A DNA stretch of 64,000 nucleotides from Streptomyces cyaneogriseus subsp. noncyanogenus (lineage in GTDB: Bacteria > Actinomycetota > Actinomycetes > Streptomycetales > Streptomycetaceae), in NCBI RefSeq assembly GCF_000931445.1, contig NZ_CP010849.1, positions 7,564,001 through 7,628,000 of the forward strand. The letters run 5' to 3'. Shown in pieces: positions 23,924 through 31,897 of the stretch (positions are counted from its first letter, which is position 1; the number at the start of each line of letters is the position of its first letter). The notes beneath the pieces are model-generated. The model was not told where the DNA came from, searched no databases, and saw nothing but the letters and a program-made list of their open reading frames with translations. A program made the translations under genes and the position numbers.

Positions 23924-24821
23924 GGGAGCCGAGTAGCCCGCCCCACCGTGTCCACGCCGGTGAACGCGGAGCCCGCGGCCGGTGCGACCGTCCTCCCGGT
24001 CGTACCCGGGCCCCGCTCCCTGACATGGAGGCCGGGACGTCCCGCGGACCTACGGCGCCATGTGCGACGTGGCCCATGGCGCGTGCTGGCCCCGGAAGAG
24101 GGAATCGCACATGCGGGCGGGACTCATCCGCTTGAGCGACGGTAATCAGACAAGCTGGCGGACGCTCCTGACGTTCCCTGCCGGGGAGGCTGTCTTCCGC
24201 CCCCTTTGAGGCCGGGTCCGGCGGCGTCGGTGACCGGGCGGCAGGCGTGTGACCTCGGCACATGGCCACACAGGCGCGGGCGCGGCGGCCGAGTGCGCTC
24301 CCCGCGCACCGAGGCCGGCGAACCCCCCCGCGTCGTCGCCGTCCCCCTTCGCGGTGGCACGATGCGGCGGCGGGGCGACGGTGCGATCGCTGAGGCCTTG
24401 CGTGCTCCGGAACCCGGGCTTGAGCGCGACTCTACTCTCACGAGAGGGGAGGTATGGCTGGTGGGCTCGCTGCCGCACCGTCACCGGCCGGTGCCCCACG
24501 GTCTTCCCGGCCGGCTCCCCGTGGCGAAGCGGAATAGCAGCTCCGGTCATGGCCTGTTTCGTTTCCCGAGTCCTTGACCCTGCAATTCCGGCCTGGATAC
24601 GTTCGATCACATGCACGGGACATGTGCCCGTGCGTGTGGAAATCGCGGCAATGAGGCCGCTGAACGCCTGGAATGCGAGCGGTTTTTCGCGGGTGGCCCT
24701 GGAGGCGCGCATCGCGCGGACGCCGAACGCTCCGAGCGTGCACAGGGGAAAACCGAAACGGGAAATGACTCGAAGCCCGTGCTATGCAGCGATCCGGACC
24801 GCCGACGGGGTGAGGGGAACT
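23924..24821. other. Long intergenic region at the left edge of the enterocin-type cluster
   Basis: About 900 bp in which no open frame shows family similarity or a ribosome site. It is less GC-rich than its surroundings from about 24530 to 24800. Visible elements are a 31-bp inverted repeat at 24608-24638 and TTGAGCG (24420-24426) close before a TANNNT box (TACTCT, 24433-24438). This is probably the control region of the SARP gene. Confidence 0.5.
24608..24638. promoter_or_regulatory. 31-bp inverted repeat upstream of the SARP gene
   Basis: CACATGCACGGG (24608-24619) and CCCGTGCGTGTG (24627-24638) are inverted repeats with a single mismatch and a 7-base centre. It lies 184 bp upstream of the SARP start codon and has the size and symmetry of a dimeric repressor operator; the binding protein is unknown. 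Confidence 0.5.
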
Positions 24822-25673
24822 GTGGACGTCGAACTTCTCGGGCATGTGGCGCTCAGGGTCGGCAACGACCGCCGGACGCCGAGCGCTCCCAAAGCGAGAC
24901 AGGTCCTCGCCCTGTTGCTGGTCAACGCCAACCGGCTGGTCAGCACGGACGCGCTCATCGAGGAGCTGTGGGCCGAGCGGCCGCCGCGCAGTGCGCTGAG
25001 CGCCCTGCAGACCTACGTCTTCCAACTGCGCCAGATGCTGGGCCGCATCCTCCCGGACGCCTGCCCGAAGGACATTCTGGTCACGACGCCGAACGGGTAC
25101 GAATTCCGAGTCGCGCCGGACAACGTGGACTTACAGCGTTATGAACAGCACCGCATCGCCGGCCAGCAGGCATTCCAGGCAGGAGACAATTCGGCCGCAG
25201 TCGAACAGCTACGGGCGGCCTTGCATATTTTCGCGGCACCGCCGCTGGCCGACGTGCGGCGCGGAATACACCTGGAGGCCGAAATCGTCCGGCTGGAGGA
25301 AAGCCGTATCGGCGTCCAGGAGACGAGGATCGAAGCGGAACTGGAGCTCGGGCGCCATCACGAGGTGCTCAGCGAACTGAGCGGCCTGGCCTCCCAGCGC
25401 CCGCAGCACGAGGGGTTCCACCGGCAGTTGATGCTCGCGCTCTACCGCTGCGGCAGGCGCCCGCAGGCGTTGCGGGTCTTCAACCAGTTGCGGCAGTCGC
25501 TCGTCACGGAGCTCGGGCTGGAGCCGTCCCGGGAGCTGCAGATGCTGCAACAGGCGATCCTGTCCGCGGACCCCCGGCTGGACGCCGCCGGCCGGGCCCT
25601 CTTCCCGCGTGCGCCGCGCGATCCGGCTCCGCGGCGGCTGCAATGGTCCGCCGCCAGCCCCTGGAAGGCGTGA
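24822..25673 (+). CDS. SARP family transcriptional activator (pathway-specific regulator)
   Basis: A 283-residue Streptomyces antibiotic regulatory protein. Residues 1-95 form an OmpR-like winged helix (LLGHVALRVGNDR, APKARQVLALLLVNANRLVS, TDALIEELWAE, ALQTYVFQLRQMLG). Residues about 100-245 form the bacterial transcriptional activation domain (QRYEQHRIAGQQAFQAGDN, GFHRQLMLALYRCGRRPQAL, GLEPSRELQMLQQAIL). There is no NB-ARC or TPR extension, so it is the short ActII-4/RedD type. The GTG at 24822 has GAGGGGAACT just upstream; an ATG at 24765 is a weaker alternative. Leu104 is encoded by TTA (25131-25133), so translation should need the bldA tRNA. It lies at the edge of the enterocin-like cluster and most likely activates it. 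Confidence 0.9.
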   Translation: MDVELLGHVALRVGNDRRTPSAPKARQVLALLLVNANRLVSTDALIEELWAERPPRSALSALQTYVFQLRQMLGRILPDACPKDILVTTPNGYEFRVAPDNVDLQRYEQHRIAGQQAFQAGDNSAAVEQLRAALHIFAAPPLADVRRGIHLEAEIVRLEESRIGVQETRIEAELELGRHHEVLSELSGLASQRPQHEGFHRQLMLALYRCGRRPQALRVFNQLRQSLVTELGLEPSRELQMLQQAILSADPRLDAAGRALFPRAPRDPAPRRLQWSAASPWKA

Positions 25674-25759
25674 CCCGGAACGTCCGGCGGGGATCGCGGG
25701 TGAGGCGGGCCGCCGCGGCCCGCCTCACCGTCCCGGCCGGCGCGCCGGGGGCGCCTTGC

Positions 25760-26215
25760 TCAGTCTCTGGGGAGATCGTCGCGGTGCACCTGCCGGTGCC
25801 TGATGAACCATCGGCCGTCCTGCCGCACCAGCACGTCCTCGCAGGTGCACACGAACTCCAGCTCCGACCGCCCGCCGACCACGGTCCGGGTGATCAGCGC
25901 ATAGGTCTTCGCCACGAGCGTCGCGTCCTTCGCCCGCCGCAGCTCCAGGGTGCCGACGCAGTGCCGGCGCAGGACGCCGTCCTCCTGGAGCTGCCGCGCG
26001 GCGGCCCGCGCGTTCCGGGCGATCTCCGCGCGCCCGCGCTGCGGCTCGGGGCGGGCGTTGGTGGCGAAGACCGCGTCCGCCAGGAAGTCGCCGGTCCACT
26101 CCGCCACCCGGCCTTCGTCCATGGCCCGCATATGGCGCCCGTAGAACTGCTGGATCTCCGCGAACAGCGCCGCGGACACCTCGGTCTCCTCCGGCTTGTG
26201 CGGGGCCTGTGTCAA
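25760..26215 (-). CDS. SnoaL/NTF2-like small protein (ring-hydroxylating dioxygenase beta-subunit-like fold)
   Basis: A 151-residue cone-fold protein: EIQQFYGRHMRAMDEGRVAE, then WTGDFLADAVFATNARPEP, RGRAEIARNARAAARQ, and the C-terminal FVCTCEDVLVRQDGRWFIRH. This pattern occurs in SnoaL-like cyclases/hydroxylases and in small subunits of aromatic dioxygenases; no large subunit is near. The start is an unusual TTG at 26215, chosen because GGAGGAG stands six bases before it and it removes an unrelated 62-codon extension. Divergent from the encH-like ligase gene across a shared 211-bp control region, so it probably belongs to the cluster. Its role in the pathway is unknown. Confidence 0.8.
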   Translation of the reverse strand: MTQAPHKPEETEVSAALFAEIQQFYGRHMRAMDEGRVAEWTGDFLADAVFATNARPEPQRGRAEIARNARAAARQLQEDGVLRRHCVGTLELRRAKDATLVAKTYALITRTVVGGRSELEFVCTCEDVLVRQDGRWFIRHRQVHRDDLPRD

Positions 26216-26426
26216 GGCGATCTCCTCCACTCGTACGGCCTCGGCTCCTGCCGTACCGACGGTGACGGCCGCCCCTGAAGGCCGGGTCAAGAGCCGGGCT
26301 CGGCCGGAGCAAGGCGCGAGAGCGCCCCATGACGCCGTCTTGCGCGCCCCTGGAGCCGCCGGTGGTGCCCTGTCCAGCGAAGAGCGGTGGCACCCGGCCA
26401 CCGCCCGACGCGACGGAGGCCAGCAG
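26216..26426. promoter_or_regulatory. Divergent control region with SARP-like heptamers
   Basis: Contains GAGCAAGGCG at 26307-26316. Heptamers GAGCAAG (26307-26313), GAGAGCG (26318-26324) and TGGAGCC (26351-26357) lie at 11-bp multiples from each other (0, 11, 44). The opposite strand carries CTTGCTC and CTTGACC 22 bp apart. This is the arrangement expected for SARP binding; the assignment is inference. Confidence 0.5.
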
Positions 26427-28034
26427 ATGGAACCGGCCCCTCAGGCCCTGACGAAACCCGTCGCCGACCCCGGCGGCCCCGAGACGGCGCCGCGGTGGCG
26501 GTCCGTCGGAGAGCTCCTCGGACAGGCCGCGTCCCGGTACGGGGACAGGGAGTTCCTCCGGTGCGGCGACACGACGCTCAGCTTCGCCGACACCGACGTC
26601 CGCACCGACCGGCTGGCGCGGGCGCTGACCGCCCAGGGCGTCCGGCCCGGGGACCGCGTCGCGATCATGATGGACAACGTGTCCGGCTGGCCGCTGAGCT
26701 GGTTCGCCGCCATCAAGGCCGGTGCCGTCACCGTGCCCGTCAACGTCCGCTACGGCGCCTTCGACCTGGCACACGTGCTGCGGGACTCCCGGGCGGTGCT
26801 GGTGCTGGCCTCGGACGGCTGCGCCCCCCTCGCCCGCGAGGTCGCCGACCGCGTCGGGCACCGCTGCGCGGTCCGGACGCTGCGCGAACTCGAAGCCGCG
26901 GTCCCCGCCGGCCCGCCCGCCGCCCCCCGGCCTGATGCCGGCCCGGACGACATCGTCGGCTTCCAGTACACCTCCGGCACCACCGGCTTTCCGAAAGCCT
27001 GCGTGCTCAGCCACGACTACTGGCTGCGGACCGCGTGGACGATCGCGGTCCGCTCCGGCCTCCGCTCCGACGACGTCGTGCTGACCGCTCAGGCGTTCTC
27101 CTACGTGGACCCCCAGTGGAAAGCGGTGATGTGCCTGATGCGCGGGGTGCCGCTGGTGGTGCTGCCGAAGTTCTCGGCCTCCGGCTTCTGGCACTCCGTC
27201 CGGCACCATCGGGCGACCGTGACCTATGTGCTGGGCAGCATGCCGAGGCTGCTCTACAAGCAGCCTCCGCAGTCCGGCGACCGCGACCACGCCATGCGCC
27301 TGGTGCTGTGCTCCGGCATCCCGCGCGACCTGCACCGGGCCTTCGAGCAGCGGTGGGGCGCGCGCTGGTGCGAGGTGTACGGGTCCACCGAGAGCGGCCT
27401 GGACCTGATCATGCCGCCCGACGAGCCCGGCACGGTCGGCACCGGCGCGATGGGGTATCCGCCGCCCGGCAAGGAGGTCGTCGTCGCCGACGAGCGGGGA
27501 CGCCCGCTGCCGCCCGGCCGGACCGGTGAGATCCTGGTGCGGGGCAGGCCCCTGATGCGGGGCTACTGGAACGACCCGGAGGGCACCGAACGCGCCTTCC
27601 GCGGCGGCTGGTACCACACCGGGGACCTGGGACGGCGCGACGCCGCCGGGCACATCCACCACGCCGGGCGGCTGAAGGACATGATCCGGCGGGGCGGGGA
27701 GAACATCGCCTCGGCCGAGGTGGAGAGCGTCCTGGAAGCACACCCGGCCGTCCTGGCGGCCGCCGTCATCGGCATCCCCGACGAGCTGTTCGGCGAACTG
27801 CCCAAGGCGTTCGTACGCCTGCGCCCCGGCTACCGGCCCACCGAGGCCACGGCCCGCAGCGTCCTGGCGCACACCCGCCGCCAGCTCGCCCGGTTCAAGG
27901 TGCCCGCCTTCCTGGAGTTCACGGACTCCTTCCCCATGACCCCCTCGGCCCGCGTCCAGAAGCGCCGCCTCCTGCGGCCCGGCCCCGACCAGCGCAGCGG
28001 CACCTTCGACACGGCCGCGGACGGGTGGGCATGA
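26427..28034 (+). CDS. encH: Acyl-CoA ligase, EncH-like (cinnamate activation)
   Basis: Adenylate-forming ligase of 535 residues. The core motif YTSGTTGFPKACVLSHD lies near residue 175, YGSTESG near residue 318, YHTGDLGRRDAAGHIHHAGR follows, then LKDMIRRGGENIASAEVE. In place of the usual C-terminal catalytic lysine (SGKVQK pattern) it has PMTPSARVQKRRLL, as in some crotonobetaine/cinnamate-type ligases. By gene order and family it corresponds to EncH, which makes cinnamoyl-CoA from the ammonia-lyase product. The ATG at 26427 follows GACGGAGGCCAGCAG. The stop overlaps the start of the hydratase gene. Confidence 0.88.
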   Translation: MEPAPQALTKPVADPGGPETAPRWRSVGELLGQAASRYGDREFLRCGDTTLSFADTDVRTDRLARALTAQGVRPGDRVAIMMDNVSGWPLSWFAAIKAGAVTVPVNVRYGAFDLAHVLRDSRAVLVLASDGCAPLAREVADRVGHRCAVRTLRELEAAVPAGPPAAPRPDAGPDDIVGFQYTSGTTGFPKACVLSHDYWLRTAWTIAVRSGLRSDDVVLTAQAFSYVDPQWKAVMCLMRGVPLVVLPKFSASGFWHSVRHHRATVTYVLGSMPRLLYKQPPQSGDRDHAMRLVLCSGIPRDLHRAFEQRWGARWCEVYGSTESGLDLIMPPDEPGTVGTGAMGYPPPGKEVVVADERGRPLPPGRTGEILVRGRPLMRGYWNDPEGTERAFRGGWYHTGDLGRRDAAGHIHHAGRLKDMIRRGGENIASAEVESVLEAHPAVLAAAVIGIPDELFGELPKAFVRLRPGYRPTEATARSVLAHTRRQLARFKVPAFLEFTDSFPMTPSARVQKRRLLRPGPDQRSGTFDTAADGWA

Positions 28035-28807
28035 GCGGCACGACCGCGCCGCCGCCCGGCAGCGCCCCTGTCGAGGTCACGCTCGATGCCGGCGTCGCCG
28101 TCATCACCCTGAACCGTCCCGCCAAACGCAACGCCCTCACCCGGAGCATGCGCCGCGACCTGGCCGCGCTGCTGCGGCACCACGGCGACGGCCACCGAGC
28201 CCGCGGCATCGTCGTCACCGGCCGGGGCGACGCCTTCTCCGCCGGACTGGACCTGCGCGAAGCGGCCCGCGCACCGCTCGATCTGCCGGCCGAGATGGAG
28301 CTGTTCCACGACATCACCCGCGCCGCCCTGGCCGCCGAGGTCCCCGTCGTGGCCGCGCTCAACGGCGTCGCGGTCGGCGGTGCCGGAGAGATGGCCCTGA
28401 GCTTCGACGCCCGCATCGCCACCCCCGGCGCCGCCCTGGTGTGGCCGGAGAACGCCACCGGGCTCACGGTGTCCAACGCCGCCAGCCTGTTCCTGCCCCG
28501 TCTGGCGGGCGCGGCCCGGGCCCGGGAGCTGATCCTGGGCAGCGCCCGGGTCAGCGCCTCAGCAGCGCTCGGTCTCGGCCTGCTCGACGCCGTCACCGAG
28601 CCGGAGGACCTCGTACCGGCCGCCCGGCGGCTGATCCACCGCTGGACACCGCCCGGTTCGGCCACCGCCGCCCATCTGCGGCTCCTGCGCCCGGACGCGG
28701 ACGCGGTGGAGCGGGCCATGGCACGCGAGACCGAGGCGGTACGGCGGGTGCAGGCGGCCGGTGTCGCGCGGGCCGGCATCGAGGCGGTGCTGGCCCGCCG
28801 GCGGTGA
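28031..28807 (+). CDS. encI: Enoyl-CoA hydratase, EncI-like
   Basis: Crotonase-fold enzyme of 258 residues that would hydrate cinnamoyl-CoA to 3-hydroxy-3-phenylpropionyl-CoA. VITLNRPAKRNALT opens the fold, GRGDAFSAGLDLREAA gives one oxyanion segment, and ALNGVAVGGAGEMALSFDAR the second. WPENATGL follows, where a catalytic Glu is expected. The ATG at 28031 overlaps the ligase stop (ATGA); a GTG six bases earlier is an alternative. It is followed by a long perfect palindrome before the convergent thiolase gene. Confidence 0.88.
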   Translation: MSGTTAPPPGSAPVEVTLDAGVAVITLNRPAKRNALTRSMRRDLAALLRHHGDGHRARGIVVTGRGDAFSAGLDLREAARAPLDLPAEMELFHDITRAALAAEVPVVAALNGVAVGGAGEMALSFDARIATPGAALVWPENATGLTVSNAASLFLPRLAGAARARELILGSARVSASAALGLGLLDAVTEPEDLVPAARRLIHRWTPPGSATAAHLRLLRPDADAVERAMARETEAVRRVQAAGVARAGIEAVLARRR

Positions 28808-28896
28808 TCTGAGCGCCCCGGCCGCCCCGCCGACGGCCGCCGGACCCGGCCGGCGGCGGGCGTCCGTGCCGCGGCGCGTGGGCCGGGTACGGAAAC

Positions 28897-28942
28897 GCCG
28901 GTGTCCGGTCGCCGGGTGATCACCCGGCGACCGGACACCGGC
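28897..28942. terminator. Perfect 46-bp palindrome between convergent genes
   Basis: Each 23-base half (28897-28919 and 28920-28942) is the exact reverse complement of the other. It lies between the stops of the convergent hydratase (28807) and thiolase (28950) genes, as a bidirectional terminator should. The absence of a loop is unusual. Confidence 0.75.
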
Positions 28943-28949
28943 AGGCCGG

Positions 28950-30152
28950 TCAGTCGGTCACTTCGACGACCAGCGCGGCGGCGGTGTCACCCGCCGCGCA
29001 CCCGGTGAACAACCCCAGTCCGCCGCCGCGCGCCCGCAGCACGTGCGCGAGCTCCGTCACCGCCCGCAGACCGGTCGGGCCCTGCGGGTGTCCGAAGACG
29101 AGGCTGCTGCCACGGACGTTCATCGCGTCCAGCGCCACCCCCGTCTCCCGGGCGAAGTACAGGTCGTTCACCGCGAAGGGGTTGTGCGTGCCGATGGCGT
29201 CCATCGCGTCGAGCTTCAGTCCGGCGGTGTGCAGCGCCGCCCGCGCGGCCGGCACCAGGGCCTTGGGCATGCGGGCCGGTTCCACCCGGGCAAAACCGGA
29301 GGCGACCAGGCGGACGACGGGGCCGCGCCCGGCGAGTTCGCCGGCCCCGCGGACATCGGTCACCAGCGCCCCCGCGGTGCCGTCCGCCGGATGGGTTTGC
29401 GCCGCCGCGGTGTGCGTGCCGCCCGCACGCACCGTCGGCAGCCGGGCCGCGCCGTCGGCGGTGACGGCCCGCACACCCTCGTCGGCGGACAGCCGCACCC
29501 CCTCACCGCCGTCCTGCCCGAGCTCGACGCCGACCATGAAGGCGCGCTGGAAGGCACGCTCGCCGGCGAGCGCGTCCGCGTACTGCTCGAAGCGCAGCAC
29601 GGCGAGGGAGTCCAGGTCGCCGCGGGTGAACCCGCACTCGGCCGCGACGGCCTCGGCGGTGGCGAGCATGCTCCGCCCGGTGACCGGGTCCCGCGCGAAG
29701 CTGTCGCGCACCCAGTTCTCCCGTACCGGGTCGTGCCCGGGGCCGCCCGGCGGGGGCCAGGTCAGCTCCGGGCCGTTGCTGGTGCGGTCGGTGGTGACCA
29801 CCAGGTGGGGACCCGCGCCGGTGCCCACGGACGCGGCGGCCTGGTGCAGGGCGGCGACCGAGGTCGCGCAGGCCTGGCTGAGCATCGGCCCGCCGACACC
29901 GGGCATGCCGAGACGGGCCGCCAGCGTGGTGGCGCCGTAGAAGAGGGCGGGTTGCGGGACGGTCCAGCCCAGCACCAGGCCCTCGACGGCGGAGCGGTCG
30001 ATGCCCCGCTCTCTCAGGGCCCGGTCGGTGACAACGGCCGCCAGATCGAGGCTGGAGACGTGGGAGAGGGCGCCTCCCCATCGTGCGAAGGGGGAGGTCC
30101 ACAGCGCGCTCAGCGGGACGGCGGCATCGCGGTAGGCGACCCCGAAGGCCAT
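28950..30152 (-). CDS. encJ: Thiolase, EncJ-like (benzoyl-CoA-forming)
   Basis: Thiolase of 400 residues. The nucleophile is Cys95 in LSQACATS. The active-site His regions are GTHNPFAVNDLYFARE and NVRGSSLVFGHPQGPTGLR, a variant of the NxxGGAxAxGHPxGxTG motif. The C-terminal GLGLFTGCAAGDTAAALV carries the second active-site Cys. In the enterocin pathway this step cleaves 3-oxo-3-phenylpropionyl-CoA to benzoyl-CoA and acetyl-CoA. The ATG at 30152 follows GAGGTGACGGAC. Same strand as, and 10 bp after, the methyltransferase gene. Confidence 0.88.
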   Translation of the reverse strand: MAFGVAYRDAAVPLSALWTSPFARWGGALSHVSSLDLAAVVTDRALRERGIDRSAVEGLVLGWTVPQPALFYGATTLAARLGMPGVGGPMLSQACATSVAALHQAAASVGTGAGPHLVVTTDRTSNGPELTWPPPGGPGHDPVRENWVRDSFARDPVTGRSMLATAEAVAAECGFTRGDLDSLAVLRFEQYADALAGERAFQRAFMVGVELGQDGGEGVRLSADEGVRAVTADGAARLPTVRAGGTHTAAAQTHPADGTAGALVTDVRGAGELAGRGPVVRLVASGFARVEPARMPKALVPAARAALHTAGLKLDAMDAIGTHNPFAVNDLYFARETGVALDAMNVRGSSLVFGHPQGPTGLRAVTELAHVLRARGGGLGLFTGCAAGDTAAALVVEVTD

Positions 30153-30162
30153 GTCCGTCACC

Positions 30163-30882
30163 TCACCCGTGGGTGGAGTAGGCCGAGCCCGGACGGCCGG
30201 GCCCCGGGGCCCGGGCCGCGAACAGCGCGACACTGCCCCGTACCTCGAGCCAGTGGCTGTCGAAGTGCTCCTCCAGGGTCCGGTGCAGGCGGCGGACGCT
30301 GTCGTGCTGGTTGTGGAAGGAACCCTGCCGCTGGTACAGCAGGTTGAAGCGCCGGGACAGGGCGGTGTGCTTCACACCCCGCGACAGGACCGTGCTGCCG
30401 AAGAGCACGCCGCCGGGGGCGAGCACCTCTCGCAGGTGCTTGAAGACGACCTGCTTGCCGCCCGGCGGCTCGGGCAGGCAGTGCAGGACGTAGTTGAAGG
30501 CGACGGAGGTGAACCCGTCGCCGACGATGTCGGGCAGCGGTTCGAGGATGTCGGCCTGCACGCAGCGCGGGCTGTGGCGGCGCAGCCGGTGGGCGGTGAA
30601 GTGCAGCGGATCCGGGTTGAGGTCGAGCAGCGTCAGCTCGGCTGGGCCGGCGGGGAACCGGCAGTGGTCGAGGTAGTAGCCCGACCCGGGCCCCACCTCC
30701 AGATGCCGGGAGGTGATCCACTCGTCGTAGTGGTCGAGGATCCGCTGTTTCGGGCAGCGCCACAGCAGCCGGTTGGAGGCGTTCACCACGACGGCGTCGT
30801 ACAGGCGCAGCCGCCGGTTCTCGTAGTAGGGCTGGCCCTCGAAGCCGAAGGCGGAGGACCCGGGTGACGCGTCGATGCTCAT
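30163..30882 (-). CDS. encK: SAM-dependent methyltransferase, EncK-like
   Basis: Class I methyltransferase of 239 residues. Motif I is HLEVGPGSGYYLDH near residue 60, the acidic motif II is LTLLDLNPDPLHFTAHRLRR, and a loop with VQADILEPLPDIVGDGFTSV follows, then FKHLREVLAPGGVLFG. Gene order places it as EncK, which O-methylates the pyrone of the enterocin skeleton. It lies between the ketoreductase gene (27 bp upstream) and the thiolase gene on the same strand, so encD-encK-encJ form one transcript from the divergent promoter near 31.8 kb. Confidence 0.88.
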   Translation of the reverse strand: MSIDASPGSSAFGFEGQPYYENRRLRLYDAVVVNASNRLLWRCPKQRILDHYDEWITSRHLEVGPGSGYYLDHCRFPAGPAELTLLDLNPDPLHFTAHRLRRHSPRCVQADILEPLPDIVGDGFTSVAFNYVLHCLPEPPGGKQVVFKHLREVLAPGGVLFGSTVLSRGVKHTALSRRFNLLYQRQGSFHNQHDSVRRLHRTLEEHFDSHWLEVRGSVALFAARAPGPGRPGSAYSTHG

Positions 30883-30909
30883 ACGTGTGCCCTTCTCCCG
30901 GTCGGGGTC

Positions 30910-31710
30910 TCAGTAACTGCCCAGTCCGCCACAGACGTTGAGCGCCTGCGCGGTCACCGAGGCGGCCGCCGGTCCGGCCAGGTAGCGGACCATCCCGGCC
31001 ACCTCCTCGGGGGTGCAGTAGCGGCCCAGGGGGATCTTCGCCTCGAACTCCGCCAGGACCTCTTCCTCGCTGACGCCGTTGAGCTTGGCGTAGCCGGCCC
31101 GGATGTCCCGGGCCATGGGCGTCTCCACGTAGCCGGGGCAGACCGCGTTCACGGTCGGCCCTCCGGCCTGGGCGAACTCCTTGGCGAGTGCTTTGGTGAA
31201 GCCGATGACCCCGGCCTTGGCCGCCGAGTAGGGGGCGCCGTAGGGCACGCCCTGCTTGCCGCCGGTGGAGGCGATGTTGATGATCCGGCCGGCCGGCTGC
31301 TTGATGGCCTCGCTGGCCCGGATGACCTCCCGGGTCACCCAGAAGACACTGTTGAGGTTGGTCTCGATGACGTCCAGCCACAGCTCGTCCGGGATCGCCG
31401 CGGTCACGCCGCCGCCGCTGCGGCCGGCGTTGTTGACGAGGATCCGCGGCTCCCCGTGCTCCGTGACGCACTGCTCCACCATGGTGCGCACGGCGGCGCG
31501 GTCCCGGACGTCGCAGGCGTAGCCGGCGACGTGGAAGCGGTCGTTCTCCATCTTCAGCGAGCGCAGAACGGTGTCCAGCTTTCCGGTGTCACGGCCCGTG
31601 ACGACGACCTTGAACCCGTCCTGCAGCAGGGCCTGGGCGATCGCGAGACCGATTCCGCTGGTACCGCCCGTGACCAGGGCGACGCTGGGTGACGTGGTGG
31701 GTGCGGGCAT
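30910..31710 (-). CDS. encD: Type II PKS ketoreductase, EncD-like (ActIII family)
   Basis: NADPH-dependent SDR of 266 residues, close in pattern to ActIII-type ketoreductases. The dinucleotide loop is VTGGTSGIGLAIA, and LVNNAGRSGGG, ELWLDVIETNL, RIINIASTGGKQG and PYSAAK (catalytic Tyr and Lys) follow. The C-terminus is SVTAQALNVCGGLGSY. These motifs separate polyketide C-9-type ketoreductases from ordinary FabG. It reduces one keto group of the nascent octaketide. The ATG at 31710 follows GAAGGGAGAATGCCTCGCC. Divergent from the ketosynthase gene. Confidence 0.92.
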   Translation of the reverse strand: MPAPTTSPSVALVTGGTSGIGLAIAQALLQDGFKVVVTGRDTGKLDTVLRSLKMENDRFHVAGYACDVRDRAAVRTMVEQCVTEHGEPRILVNNAGRSGGGVTAAIPDELWLDVIETNLNSVFWVTREVIRASEAIKQPAGRIINIASTGGKQGVPYGAPYSAAKAGVIGFTKALAKEFAQAGGPTVNAVCPGYVETPMARDIRAGYAKLNGVSEEEVLAEFEAKIPLGRYCTPEEVAGMVRYLAGPAAASVTAQALNVCGGLGSY

Positions 31711-31897
31711 GGCGAGGCATTCTCCCTTCGTCGGGGCGGCCGGGCGGACCGGCCCGCAAGCGAGGCTTCCGGCCCGTGATGCAGAGCCGGTCCAGGCCCG
31801 GGCAAGGCGGCCCGGGCCGCCCGAGCAAGGCGCTCTGGAGCGGGCGGTGAGCGCACGTGCATCACCGCTGGAGCGGCACCCCGCAAGGTCTCCAGAT
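31711..31897. promoter_or_regulatory. Divergent encD/encA control region with heptamers at 11-bp spacing
   Basis: GAGCAAGGCG occurs at 31823-31832. TGGAGCG (31836-31842), GTGAGCG (31847-31853) and TGGAGCG (31869-31875) start exactly 0, 11 and 33 bases apart, the helical spacing typical of SARP operators. The last copy ends 22 bp before the encA start codon. Confidence 0.6.

Noticed and set aside
24420..24438. TTGAGCG plus TACTCT as a SARP-dependent promoter of the SARP gene itself
   Set aside because: Only one heptamer is visible without an 11-bp partner, and it is 390 bp from the gene; too weak to call.
24124..24712. Open frames on both strands in the gap before the SARP gene
   Set aside because: No ribosome sites, no family motifs, and the region is less GC-rich with operator-like repeats; treated as regulatory DNA.
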